Below are positions 56,610 to 64,000 of a stretch of DNA of 64,000 bases, in pieces. Origin of the DNA: Hyphomicrobiales bacterium (GTDB taxonomy: Bacteria > Pseudomonadota > Alphaproteobacteria > Rhizobiales > Rhizobiaceae). The stretch covers positions 61,790 through 125,789 of the forward strand of contig UBXV01000029.1 of assembly GCA_900469625.1 (NCBI GenBank). Direction: 5' to 3'. Under the pieces are notes generated by a model. It saw nothing but the letters and a program-made list of their open reading frames with translations, was not told the DNA's origin and ran no database searches. Position 1 is the stretch's first letter. Every line of letters begins with the position of its first letter. The position numbers were made by a program, and so were the translations under genes.

Positions 56610-58361
56610 ATGCGCACGCTTCTTGCCACCCTCCTTGCCACGACGGTTCTGGCCTTCACGGCCCAGGCCGCGGATGTCTATCCCATTGATCGCGCGACAA
56701 TTCTTGCCGGATCGCCGTTCGACTTCAAGGTCGAGCTCAAGGGTGCCGTCAAGGCGGAAGACATCAAGGTGACCGTCAATGGCGAAGACTACAAGGCCGC
56801 GCTCGGCTCCGAGGCCAGCTATGTCGCCATGGAAAAGGGCAAGGAAGACAAGGAACTCGGTTCGGCCCTGCTCTTGCGCAACGCCGTCATCGGCGCGCCC
56901 GGCAGCTACAAGGTCGAAGTGACCGCCGGCGAACAGACGAAAACCGTGACCTGGGATGTCTTTGCCACGGCCGAGCAGCCGAAGGCCAAGAACGTCATCT
57001 TCCTGCTTGGCGACGGCCTTTCGGTCGCCCATCGCACCGCCGCCCGCATCATGTCGAAGGGCATGACCGAGGGTAAGGCCAATGGCCGCCTCAACATGGA
57101 CGATCTTGAGCGCATGGCCTTCATCGGCACGTCGGCCACCAACTCGATCGACACCGACAGCGCCAACACGATGTCGGCCTACATGACCGGCCACAAGACC
57201 GTGATCAATGCCGTCGGCGTCTATGGCGACCGCACCCCCGACAGCCTCGACGATCCGCGTGTCGAGACCATCGCCGAGGCGCTGCGCCGCCAGACGCAGA
57301 AGTCGATCGGCCTCGTCACCACCTCGGAAATCGAGGATGCGACACCGGCGGCCGTCGTCTCCCATACGCGCAACCGCAACGACAAGGCCGAAATCGTCGG
57401 CATGATCTACGACGTCAAGCCGGAGGTGATCCTCGGCGGCGGTTCGGCCTATTTCCTCGGCAAGGAGACGCCGGGCTCCAAGCGCAAGGACAATCAGGAT
57501 TACATCAAGCTCTTCCAGGACGCCGGCTACGCGCTGGCCACCGACAAGACCGAGCTGGCCGCGGCACCCGCCGACGGCAAGCTTCTCGGCCTGTTCCATA
57601 CCGGCAACATGGACGTGACGCTCGACCGTGAGTTCCTGAAGAAGGGTACCGCCGAAAAATTCCCGGGTCAGCCCGGCCTCGTCGAAATGACCAAGACGGC
57701 GCTCGACCGGCTTTCCAAGAACGAAAACGGCTTCTTCCTCATGGTGGAAGGTGCCTCGATCGACAAGATGAGCCACCCGCTCGACATGGAGCGTGCCGTG
57801 GTCGAAACCATCGAGTTCGACCAGGCGATCGGCGTTGCCCGCGAATTTGCGAAGAACAATCCGGATACGCTGATCGTCGTCACCGGCGACCATACGCACG
57901 GCGTCTCGCTACTCGGCATCATCGACGACACGGTCGAGGGCAAGGAAGGCCGCGACAAGGTCAAGACCGGGTCTTCGGCGGGCTTCCCGAACTACACCGA
58001 CGAGAACAAGGACGGCTTCCCCGACAAGATCGACGCCAGCCGCCGCCTCGCGATGTTCGTCTCCAACTTCCCCGACTATTACGAAACCTTCAGCCCCAAG
58101 CTGGACGGTCCGTTCGAACCGGCGGTGAAGAACGAGAAGGACGAGTATGTCGCCAACGAAGCCTACAAGGACATGCCGGGCGCGGTCCTGCGCGTCGGCA
58201 TCCTTCCGAAGGACGAGAGCACCGGCCAGCACACGGTCGATGACGTCGTGCTGCAGTCGGAAGGTCCTGGCAGCGAGGGCTTCCGGGGTTACATGGAGCA
58301 GAGCGACGTCTACCGCGTTCTCGTCGACGCGCTTGCTCTCGGCGTGAAACAGACCAACTGA
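56610..58361 (+). CDS. phoA: Alkaline phosphatase
   Basis: The 583-residue exported enzyme has a signal peptide (residues 1-20, A-Q-A-A), an N-terminal Ig-like region (about 22-118) and the alkaline phosphatase fold. Metal and catalytic residues are visible as Asp135 (L-L-G-D-G) and the nucleophile Ser184 in T-D-S-A-N-T; later E-G-A-S-I-D and G-D-H-T-H-G supply zinc ligands. It releases phosphate from organic esters in the periplasm. A PhoB box precedes it. AAGGGA is about 10 bases before the ATG. Confidence 0.93.
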   Translation: MRTLLATLLATTVLAFTAQAADVYPIDRATILAGSPFDFKVELKGAVKAEDIKVTVNGEDYKAALGSEASYVAMEKGKEDKELGSALLLRNAVIGAPGSYKVEVTAGEQTKTVTWDVFATAEQPKAKNVIFLLGDGLSVAHRTAARIMSKGMTEGKANGRLNMDDLERMAFIGTSATNSIDTDSANTMSAYMTGHKTVINAVGVYGDRTPDSLDDPRVETIAEALRRQTQKSIGLVTTSEIEDATPAAVVSHTRNRNDKAEIVGMIYDVKPEVILGGGSAYFLGKETPGSKRKDNQDYIKLFQDAGYALATDKTELAAAPADGKLLGLFHTGNMDVTLDREFLKKGTAEKFPGQPGLVEMTKTALDRLSKNENGFFLMVEGASIDKMSHPLDMERAVVETIEFDQAIGVAREFAKNNPDTLIVVTGDHTHGVSLLGIIDDTVEGKEGRDKVKTGSSAGFPNYTDENKDGFPDKIDASRRLAMFVSNFPDYYETFSPKLDGPFEPAVKNEKDEYVANEAYKDMPGAVLRVGILPKDESTGQHTVDDVVLQSEGPGSEGFRGYMEQSDVYRVLVDALALGVKQTN

Positions 58362-58374
58362 CCGCCTGAGACGT

Positions 58375-58402
58375 GCCTTCTCCCCGCAACAGGGGAGAAG
58401 GC
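58375..58402. repeat. Palindrome after alkaline phosphatase (CTTCTCCCC type)
   Basis: GCCTTCTCCCC (58375-58385) and GGGGAGAAGGC (58392-58402) are perfect 11-bp arms. Palindromes of this CTTCTCCCC...GGGGAGAAG type are, to my knowledge, common between genes in rhizobia. It may also act as a Rho-independent end of the phosphatase transcript, but the T run is missing. Confidence 0.6.
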
Positions 58403-58465
58403 TTCCCATGACGCTTTTCCGGCCCCGCGTTCCTGCGTTGCCGGGACACCGATGGCGACGAGACG

Positions 58466-58930
58466 ATGCCCATAGCCACCCCCATCTCCATAAGCCGACG
58501 CGCACTCTTTGGCCTCATCGCCGGCGCGTCCGTTGCCGCCAAGGGACGCATGGCGCTCGCGGATGCCAGCCTCACCTTCGACGAACTCTATGGCAAGGTG
58601 AGCGTGCTCGGCCTTGAGTTTTCACAGAAGGTGAAGAGCCTTGCCGGCCAGGAGGTGCGCATGCGCGGCTTCATGGCGCCGCCGTTGAAAGCCGAGGCGG
58701 CGTTCTTCGTGCTGACGGAAATTCCGATGGCGCTCTGCCCGTTCTGTTCGTCGGATTCCGACTGGCCAGACAACATCGTCGTCGTCTATCTCGGCGAGAA
58801 ACAGACCTTCGTGCCGCCCGGCCAGACGATCGAAGTGCGCGGCATGCTGGAGGTCGGCTCGTGGACCGACCCGGAGACCGGCTTCGTCAGCCTGTTACGC
58901 CTGCGCTCTTCGCAGTTCTACACGGTCTAG
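58466..58930 (+). CDS. Tat-exported protein of a metal-type ABC system, unknown function
   Basis: The 154-residue protein starts with a twin-arginine signal (S-R-R-A-L-F-G at about residues 10-16, cleavage near A-L-A) and continues with an OB-like or DUF3299-like beta-rich segment containing L-C-P-F-C-S-S-D-S-D-W, a pair of Cys suited to bind metal or form a disulfide. I do not recognise a proven function. The next gene starts 3 bases after its stop, so it is co-expressed with the ABC ATPase and permease. Confidence 0.75.
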   Translation: MPIATPISISRRALFGLIAGASVAAKGRMALADASLTFDELYGKVSVLGLEFSQKVKSLAGQEVRMRGFMAPPLKAEAAFFVLTEIPMALCPFCSSDSDWPDNIVVVYLGEKQTFVPPGQTIEVRGMLEVGSWTDPETGFVSLLRLRSSQFYTV

Positions 58931-58933
58931 CCG

Positions 58934-59623
58934 ATGCTCGGTCTTCAGCTGCAAGGGATCGACATACGCTTTCCCGGACTGGCCGCCCCTGCCCTTGCGA
59001 TCGAAAGTCTGACACTTGCAGCGGGCAGCCGCGTGGCGCTCATTGGCGCATCCGGATCCGGCAAGAGCACATTGATCAGCATCCTGACCGGGCTGGAACG
59101 GGTCGGGCAGGGTCGCATCCTCTGGGATGACGTCGATATCTGCGCGCTCTCCGAAGGCAGGCGCGATCGCTGGCGCGGCGCCAATATCGGCCTCGTCCTG
59201 CAGGATTTTCATCTTTTCCCCGGACTGAGCGCGCTCGAAAACGTTCTGTTGCCGGCAAGTCTTTCCGGCGCCATGGCCCGTGACATCGGCGCGCGTGCGC
59301 GGGATCTGCTGCTTCGCGTCGGGCTCACCCGGCCGACCCAGATGATCGAAACCATGTCGCGCGGCGAGATGCAGCGCGTGGCCATTGCCCGGGCACTGCT
59401 GCGCCGACCGGGCGTGGTCATCGCCGACGAGCCGACCGCCAGCCTCGACAGCGAGGCGGGCGCCGCCGTCGGCGAGCTGCTGCTCGAACTTTCCCGCGAA
59501 AGCGGCTGTACGCTTTTGGTCGCGACGCACGACCTCTCGCTGGCGCAACGCCTGGACCGCCGCATCCGGCTTGCCGGCGGGCGCATTGTCGACGACGGCC
59601 CGGTCTTGGAGCAAGCAGCATGA
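58934..59623 (+). CDS. ABC transporter ATP-binding protein (LolD/MacB type)
   Basis: The 229-residue ATPase has Walker [10 protein letters not shown] (about residues 36-44), a signature region ([10 protein letters not shown]) and Walker [13 protein letters not shown]. The sequence belongs to the LolD/FtsE/MacB branch, which works by mechanotransmission with FtsX-like permeases rather than classic import. It overlaps the permease start (ATGA). Confidence 0.92.
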   Translation: MLGLQLQGIDIRFPGLAAPALAIESLTLAAGSRVALIGASGSGKSTLISILTGLERVGQGRILWDDVDICALSEGRRDRWRGANIGLVLQDFHLFPGLSALENVLLPASLSGAMARDIGARARDLLLRVGLTRPTQMIETMSRGEMQRVAIARALLRRPGVVIADEPTASLDSEAGAAVGELLLELSRESGCTLLVATHDLSLAQRLDRRIRLAGGRIVDDGPVLEQAA

Positions 59624-60906
59624 TCGGTTTCATCCTGGCGGACCTGCGGCGTCTGTGGGCCGGGTCGCTCGTCGTCGTTCTCCTGGTGGCGCTGGCAACA
59701 GCGCTCGGTGTCGCCGTTACCCTGCAGGAGCGTGCGCTCCGGCTCGGCAGCGCCCGCGCCGCTGACAAGTTCGATCTGGTGATCGGCGCCCCCGGCAGCG
59801 AGACGCAGCTTATTCTTTCCTCGATCTTCCTGCAGCCCTCGCCGTTGCCGTTGATGGACGGCACGGTCCTCCCTCGCCTTCTTGCTGACCCGCGCGTCGC
59901 TTCCGCAGCCCCCGTCGGCTTCGGCGACAGTTTTGGCGGCTATCCGGTCGTCGGCACGTCCACCGGGCTGGTTCATCAGCTCGAAGTGCTGGCCGAAGGT
60001 CGCGTCTTCGCAGCGCTCGGCGAGGCGGTCGCCGGATCTGCAGTCGATCTGCCGATCGGTTATGCGGTCAAGCCGACCCACGGGCTTGCCGAGCGTGGCG
60101 GTCACGCCCATACGGAGCTTGCCTATCGCATCGTCGGACGGCTCGAACCAACCGGTACCGCCTGGGATCGGGCCATTCTGGTCCCGATGCAGGCTGTCTG
60201 GGCGCTGCACGGAATGGAAGCGGAGTCCGACGCTGATGGCCGTCACGATCACGCCGATGACCTTGAACATGACCATGGCCATAGCCATGACGAGGCTGCC
60301 TCCGGTGCAAAAGCCGGCCATGCGCCCATCGATGCGGATGCGGCGCTGAACGAGGATTGGGGCAAGGTCCCGCCCGGCCTGCCGGCCATCCTCGTCAAGC
60401 CGAAATCGATCGCCGATGCCTACAAGCTCCGGCAGGAGTATCGCGACACCGAGACACTGGCGGTTTTTCCAGGAGAAGTGCTGACGAACCTCTATGCCAC
60501 GCTCGGCGATGCCAAGCGGGTGCTCGTCGCGGTCACTACGGGCGCCCAGGTTCTGGTCGCCGCCGCGATCCTGCTCGTCACCATCCTGCATGTCGGTCAA
60601 CGCCGGCGGCAGATCGGAGCGCTCCGTGCCTTCGGTGCGCCGCGCAGGGCGGTGTTCGTCATTGTCTGGAGCGAGCTTTTCGCGCTTATCGCCGCGGGCG
60701 TGCTCATCGGTTTTTCGCTCGGCTTCGGCGCCGCCAAATTCATAGCCGGATATCTTTCCGGCGAGAGCGGCGTGGCCATGCCGGTGGTCTTTGCTGCCGG
60801 CGACGGATTGCTCATGTCGCTCATCCTGGCTTTTGCCGCCATCCTTGCCGTTCTTCCGGCTGTTCTCGCCTACCGTCAATCGCCGGCCGCAGCGCTTCGC
60901 GCCTGA
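59620..60906 (+). CDS. FtsX/MacB-type ABC permease with a His-rich periplasmic segment
   Basis: The 428-residue protein has one N-terminal membrane helix (about residues 8-30), a large periplasmic domain (about 35-300) and three C-terminal helices (about 305-425), the MacB/LolC arrangement. Residues about 206-240 are packed with His, Asp and Glu (for example D-H-G-H-S-H-D-E), a likely zinc or other divalent metal binding patch. Similar His-rich MacB-type systems, such as zrg genes of Vibrio, respond to zinc; that link is from memory and inference. Substrate unknown. Confidence 0.82.
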   Translation: MIGFILADLRRLWAGSLVVVLLVALATALGVAVTLQERALRLGSARAADKFDLVIGAPGSETQLILSSIFLQPSPLPLMDGTVLPRLLADPRVASAAPVGFGDSFGGYPVVGTSTGLVHQLEVLAEGRVFAALGEAVAGSAVDLPIGYAVKPTHGLAERGGHAHTELAYRIVGRLEPTGTAWDRAILVPMQAVWALHGMEAESDADGRHDHADDLEHDHGHSHDEAASGAKAGHAPIDADAALNEDWGKVPPGLPAILVKPKSIADAYKLRQEYRDTETLAVFPGEVLTNLYATLGDAKRVLVAVTTGAQVLVAAAILLVTILHVGQRRRQIGALRAFGAPRRAVFVIVWSELFALIAAGVLIGFSLGFGAAKFIAGYLSGESGVAMPVVFAAGDGLLMSLILAFAAILAVLPAVLAYRQSPAAALRA

Positions 60907-61078
60907 GAACCCAAGGGTTTCTTAGACGAAAGTCATAAGCCGAAAGCATCCCTGCCTAGGGGGCCTCTTTTCTGACATCCTGTGATCAGGCGCACCACGT
61001 TCGGACGTTCTTGGGAGGAATGTCCGAGCCAGCCAATGGGCGCTCCAATGGGCTGTTTTGGAGTGGAGGATAAACAAA

Positions 61079-62968
61079 ATGGCAAATGTCGCGACTGCGG
61101 ACGACGCAAAAACGCGTCCGATGACCGGCGAGGAGAAGAAGGTCATCTTCGCTTCGTCGCTTGGTACCGTGTTCGAATGGTACGATTTCTATCTTTACGG
61201 TTCGCTCGCCGTCTATATCGGCGCGACCTTCTTCAGTTCCTATCCGGAAACGACGCGAAACATCTTCGCGCTTCTGGCGTTTGCCGCGGGCTTCCTGGTT
61301 CGCCCGTTCGGCGCTCTGGTCTTCGGTCGCCTCGGTGACCTCGTCGGCCGCAAATACACCTTCCTCGTGACGATCCTGATCATGGGTCTGTCGACCTTCC
61401 TGGTCGGCATCCTGCCCGGCGCTGCCCAGATCGGCATCGCTGCCCCGATCCTGCTCATCGTCCTGCGCATGCTGCAGGGCCTGGCGCTCGGCGGTGAATA
61501 CGGCGGCGCTGCCACTTACGTAGCCGAACACGCGCCGCATGGGCGTCGCGGCTACTTCACCTCCTGGATCCAGACCACGGCAACGCTCGGTCTGTTCCTG
61601 TCGCTGGTGGTGATCCTGCTCGTGCAGTTCGCGCTGGGCAAGGAAGCCTTTGCTGCCTGGGGATGGCGCATTCCGTTCCTGCTGTCGTGCGTTCTGCTCG
61701 GCATTTCCGTCTGGATCCGCCTGAAGATGAACGAATCTCCGGCCTTCAAGAAGATGAAGGAAGAGGGCAAGGGCTCCAAGGCACCGCTGTCGGAAGCCTT
61801 CGGCCAGTGGAAGAACGCCAAGATCGCGCTTCTGGCCCTGTTCGGCGCTGTCGTCGGCCAGGCCGTCGTCTGGTACTCCGGTCAGTTCTACGCGCTGTTC
61901 TTCCTGACTGGTGTCTTGAAGGTGGACGGCCAGTCGGCCAACATCATGGTCGCCGTTTCGCTGCTGCTCGGTACCGGCTTCTTCGTGCTCTTCGGCTGGC
62001 TCTCCGACAAGATCGGCCGCAAGCCGATCATCATGGCCGGCCTGCTGCTGGCGATGCTCACTTACTTCCCGCTGTTCAAGGCGCTGACCTGGGCCGGTAA
62101 CCCGGCACTCGCTCAGGCACAGGCAACGGTCAGGGCAACCGTTACTGCCGCACCTGGCGACTGCAAGTTCCAGTTCAACCCGACCGGCACGGCGAAGTTC
62201 ACGACCTCGTGCGACATCGCAACCGCATTCCTCACCAAGAACTCGGTTCCGTATGACGTGGTCATGACAGCGGCTGCCGGTACGCCGGCAACGGTCAAGA
62301 TCGGCGAAACGACGATCAACAGCTACGACGCGGTCGCCGCTGGCGACGGTGCCAAGGCTGCCAACGGTGCCTTCGAAAAGCAGACCAACATGGCGCTTCA
62401 TGATGCCGGCTATCCGCTGGTTCGTGGTGCGGCAAAGGTTCCGGAATCCAAGCTGGACGGCTTCGTTGCCGCCAACCCGGAACTGGCTCTCGACGCTACC
62501 GCCGTTCGCGGTGGTGAAAAGACAGTGGTTCCCGCCGACAAGCTCATCGCCGACAAGCTCCTGACGAAGGACGAAGTCGGCGCCGCAACCGAAATGGCCG
62601 TCTACACGATTGCCGGCGGCGGTACCTATGCGATGGTGGCGGATCCCGCCGGCGTCAACTGGACGACGATCATCGCCGTCCTGACCGTCCTCGTCATCTA
62701 CGTGACAATGGTCTATGGCCCGATCGCAGCCCTGCTGGTCGAAATGTTCCCGACCCGCATCCGCTACACCGGCATGTCCCTGCCCTACCATATCGGCAAC
62801 GGCTGGTTCGGCGGTCTGCTGCCGGCAACGGCCTTCGCGATGAGCGCGGCCCAGGGCGATATCTACTACGGTCTGTGGTACCCGATCGTGTTTGCGGGCA
62901 TCACCCTTGTCATCGGCATGTTGTTCCTGCCGGAAACCAAGGATCGCGACATCCACGCGATGGACTGA
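61079..62968 (+). CDS. MFS transporter (metabolite:H+ symporter type) with a large extra domain
   Basis: The 629-residue carrier has the MHS-type start (F-E-W-Y-D-F-Y-L-Y-G), the loop G-R-L-G-D-L-V-G-R-K and R-M-L-Q-G-L-A-L-G-G-E-Y-G-G-A. Between helices 9 and 10 an extra segment of about 190 residues (about 335-525) is inserted, with Cys362 and Cys378 that could form a disulfide and many Ala, Thr and Gly. Ordinary family members have about 430 residues. GGAGGA precedes the ATG at 61079. The substrate is unknown; dicarboxylates or betaines are usual for the family. Confidence 0.9.
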   Translation: MANVATADDAKTRPMTGEEKKVIFASSLGTVFEWYDFYLYGSLAVYIGATFFSSYPETTRNIFALLAFAAGFLVRPFGALVFGRLGDLVGRKYTFLVTILIMGLSTFLVGILPGAAQIGIAAPILLIVLRMLQGLALGGEYGGAATYVAEHAPHGRRGYFTSWIQTTATLGLFLSLVVILLVQFALGKEAFAAWGWRIPFLLSCVLLGISVWIRLKMNESPAFKKMKEEGKGSKAPLSEAFGQWKNAKIALLALFGAVVGQAVVWYSGQFYALFFLTGVLKVDGQSANIMVAVSLLLGTGFFVLFGWLSDKIGRKPIIMAGLLLAMLTYFPLFKALTWAGNPALAQAQATVRATVTAAPGDCKFQFNPTGTAKFTTSCDIATAFLTKNSVPYDVVMTAAAGTPATVKIGETTINSYDAVAAGDGAKAANGAFEKQTNMALHDAGYPLVRGAAKVPESKLDGFVAANPELALDATAVRGGEKTVVPADKLIADKLLTKDEVGAATEMAVYTIAGGGTYAMVADPAGVNWTTIIAVLTVLVIYVTMVYGPIAALLVEMFPTRIRYTGMSLPYHIGNGWFGGLLPATAFAMSAAQGDIYYGLWYPIVFAGITLVIGMLFLPETKDRDIHAMD

Positions 62969-63026
62969 CGCATTTCCAGAAGAAGGGCGGAACCGCTTTT
63001 CGTCCGGAATGCGACGACCGAATGAA

Positions 63027-63065
63027 GGAGCGTTTCCAAGATCCGATAGGGATTGGAAACGCTCC
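63027..63065. repeat. Perfect 13-bp inverted repeat after the MFS gene
   Basis: GGAGCGTTTCCAA (63027-63039) pairs with TTGGAAACGCTCC (63053-63065), with ATCC/GGAT able to extend pairing inside the loop. It precedes a separate terminator, so it may be a dispersed palindromic element or a stabilising 3' structure. Confidence 0.6.
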
Positions 63066-63102
63066 GAAGACTTCCCCGAGAGGCATCACGGCTCTCCTGA
63101 CT

Positions 63103-63130
63103 CCGGCGCGGTCTTCCGCGCCGGCTTTTT
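63103..63130 (+). terminator. Intrinsic terminator of the MFS gene
   Basis: CCGGCGCGG (63103-63111) pairs with CCGCGCCGG (63116-63124) around TCTT, followed by C and five T. It abuts the end of the converging PAP2 gene. Confidence 0.9.
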
Positions 63131-63819
63131 CATGTCCGGGAGCCCGAGCGCTTCGGGATGGGCCAGCCGCCTTCGTCGGCCCGGAACAGCCAGCCGCGCT
63201 TGGCAAAGAGGAACGCCACCATGAGGGATGTCCAGAGGCCGAGCAGAAGGCCGGCGGCGACGTCGCTCGGGTAGTGGGCGCCGACGATGACGCGCGATAT
63301 CCCGATCACCAGCGCCAGGCCGAAGAAGACTGGCCTGAGCCTCGGCAAGAGCATGGCAAAGACGCCGAAGAAGGCACCGGCTGCCGTCGAATGGCCGGAG
63401 GGAAAACTTTCAAACAGGGTGTCGCCGGTGAACGGCGTCAGGCTGTAGGCGCCGAGATCGACCAGCAGTTCCGGCCTTGCCCGGCCGATCAGGAATTTTA
63501 GCGCATGCACGAGCGCGCTTGCGGTGCCGATCGTCAAAAGGAAATAGGCGGCGAGGTTGCGCACCGTTCGTGCCCGGCGCTGAAGCGGTGCCTGGCGCAC
63601 CACGCGCCTCAGGATGAAGGCACTGGCGAGCACAAGGCCGGAGAGATAGATCATCCAGCCGAAGGTGCCGAAGTCGGTGATCATTCGGTTGAAGGCGACG
63701 ACACTTTCAGGCAAGGCCTGTGCCCGCGTCGAGAGAAACGGATCGAGCGGGATGAAGGCGAGCACGAGGATCAGTGTCGTGACCAGGATCCATCCGGTTG
63801 ATGCGAGCGGTCGGTTCAT
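63130..63819 (-). CDS. PAP2-family membrane phosphatase
   Basis: The 229-residue protein has about six membrane helices and the three PAP2 motifs: K-F-L-I-G-R-A-R-P, P-S-G-H-S-T and S-R-V-I-V-G-A-H-Y-P-S-D. Members dephosphorylate lipids such as phosphatidate, undecaprenyl diphosphate or lipid A precursors at the membrane. GGAAAGG lies 7 bases before the ATG at 63819; the longer in-frame form adds 43 Arg- and Cys-rich residues without similarity. Confidence 0.92.
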   Translation of the reverse strand: MNRPLASTGWILVTTLILVLAFIPLDPFLSTRAQALPESVVAFNRMITDFGTFGWMIYLSGLVLASAFILRRVVRQAPLQRRARTVRNLAAYFLLTIGTASALVHALKFLIGRARPELLVDLGAYSLTPFTGDTLFESFPSGHSTAAGAFFGVFAMLLPRLRPVFFGLALVIGISRVIVGAHYPSDVAAGLLLGLWTSLMVAFLFAKRGWLFRADEGGWPIPKRSGSRT

Positions 63820-63946
63820 ATGGGCCTTTCCAAGCTTTCTGCATGCACATGCGCTTTGATCGACCGCCGGCCGGTGCCGGTTCCAATCGTGGCGGCATTT
63901 GCATGCATGTGTCGGTTCAGCCGTCAAATTCAAGGCCGCGCGACGC

Positions 63947-63978
63947 AAAACACCTCCGGATCGCTCCGGAGGTGTTTT
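63947..63978. terminator. Bidirectional terminator at the right edge
   Basis: AAAACACCTCCGGA (63947-63960) pairs with TCCGGAGGTGTTTT (63965-63978) around TCGC, with A and T runs at the stem ends. It probably ends a leftward gene lying beyond the window. Confidence 0.85.
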
Positions 63979-64000
63979 GAGAACGCAGCTCTGAAAGGTC

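Noticed and set aside
61033..61053. Two copies of CCAATGGGC before the MFS gene as an operator
   Set aside because: A short direct repeat with no symmetry and no known regulator; too weak to call.
60986..62956. A 656-codon minus-strand frame opposite the MFS carrier
   Set aside because: Shadow frame; the plus strand encodes a clear membrane carrier with a ribosome binding site.

Overview
The window is a GC-rich, densely coded bacterial chromosome segment of about 64 kb with no tRNA, rRNA, IS element, phage gene or CRISPR array that I can see. Gene content and order point to an alphaproteobacterium of the Rhizobiaceae, most likely an Ensifer/Sinorhizobium-type chromosome. The main reasons are the order DUF299 kinase - oriC - hemE, the adjoining rho-mnmE-mnmG-rsmG-parA-parB block, the DUF1013 regulator, the 180-kDa class NAD-glutamate dehydrogenase, and GANTC (CcrM-type) sites in key regulatory places. 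The genus is an inference.

Layout. Positions 1-8230 hold a sugar or sugar-acid utilisation cluster: a substrate-binding protein running off the left edge, an aldo/keto reductase, an UxaA-family dehydratase, a tandem-winged-helix GntR regulator, a mannitol-dehydrogenase-family enzyme, an HpcH/HpaI aldolase and an aldehyde dehydrogenase. A nitroreductase follows. Positions 9160-14490 carry gyrB and a leftward mltA-Smr-XRE operon with a Tim44-like gene. Positions 14621-19363 carry fxsA, secB and the leftward operon maf-aroE-coaE-dnaQ, plus the DUF299 kinase/phosphorylase.

Positions 19364-19769 are the probable chromosomal origin, with several DnaA-box matches, GANTC sites and an AT-rich stretch. 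Genes on each flank mostly read away from it. To the right come hemE-hemJ, rho, mnmE-mnmG-rsmG-parA-parB, then leftward leuS-lptE-holA. Two perfect-core parS sites and six close variants lie between 17.9 and 55.1 kb. Three of them are read in frame as Ser-Arg-Glu-Thr inside aroE, rsmG and a prpE-like gene. Five share one base change that creates a GANTC site.

Positions 33453-56220 are mostly housekeeping and central metabolism: PLP homeostasis, two acyl-CoA synthetases around DUF1013, DUF1674, htpX-rsmB, a heparinase-like gene, purH, an MFS exporter, glutamate dehydrogenase, pyridoxal kinase, carbonic anhydrase, a lytic transglycosylase and asd. Positions 56610-63819 carry a PhoB-box-preceded alkaline phosphatase, a three-gene Tat protein/ABC/His-rich permease system, an MFS carrier with a large extra loop and a PAP2 phosphatase.

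The most interesting new observation is upstream of asd (56228-56506). A promoter-like sequence precedes a well-started 39-codon open reading frame whose last 11 residues contain six Thr and three Lys. The Thr/Lys codons can pair with the loop and 3' arm of a downstream hairpin, and the other arm of that hairpin overlaps a perfect complement of the asd Shine-Dalgarno sequence. This looks like a leader-peptide attenuator that senses threonine and lysine, the end products of the pathway.
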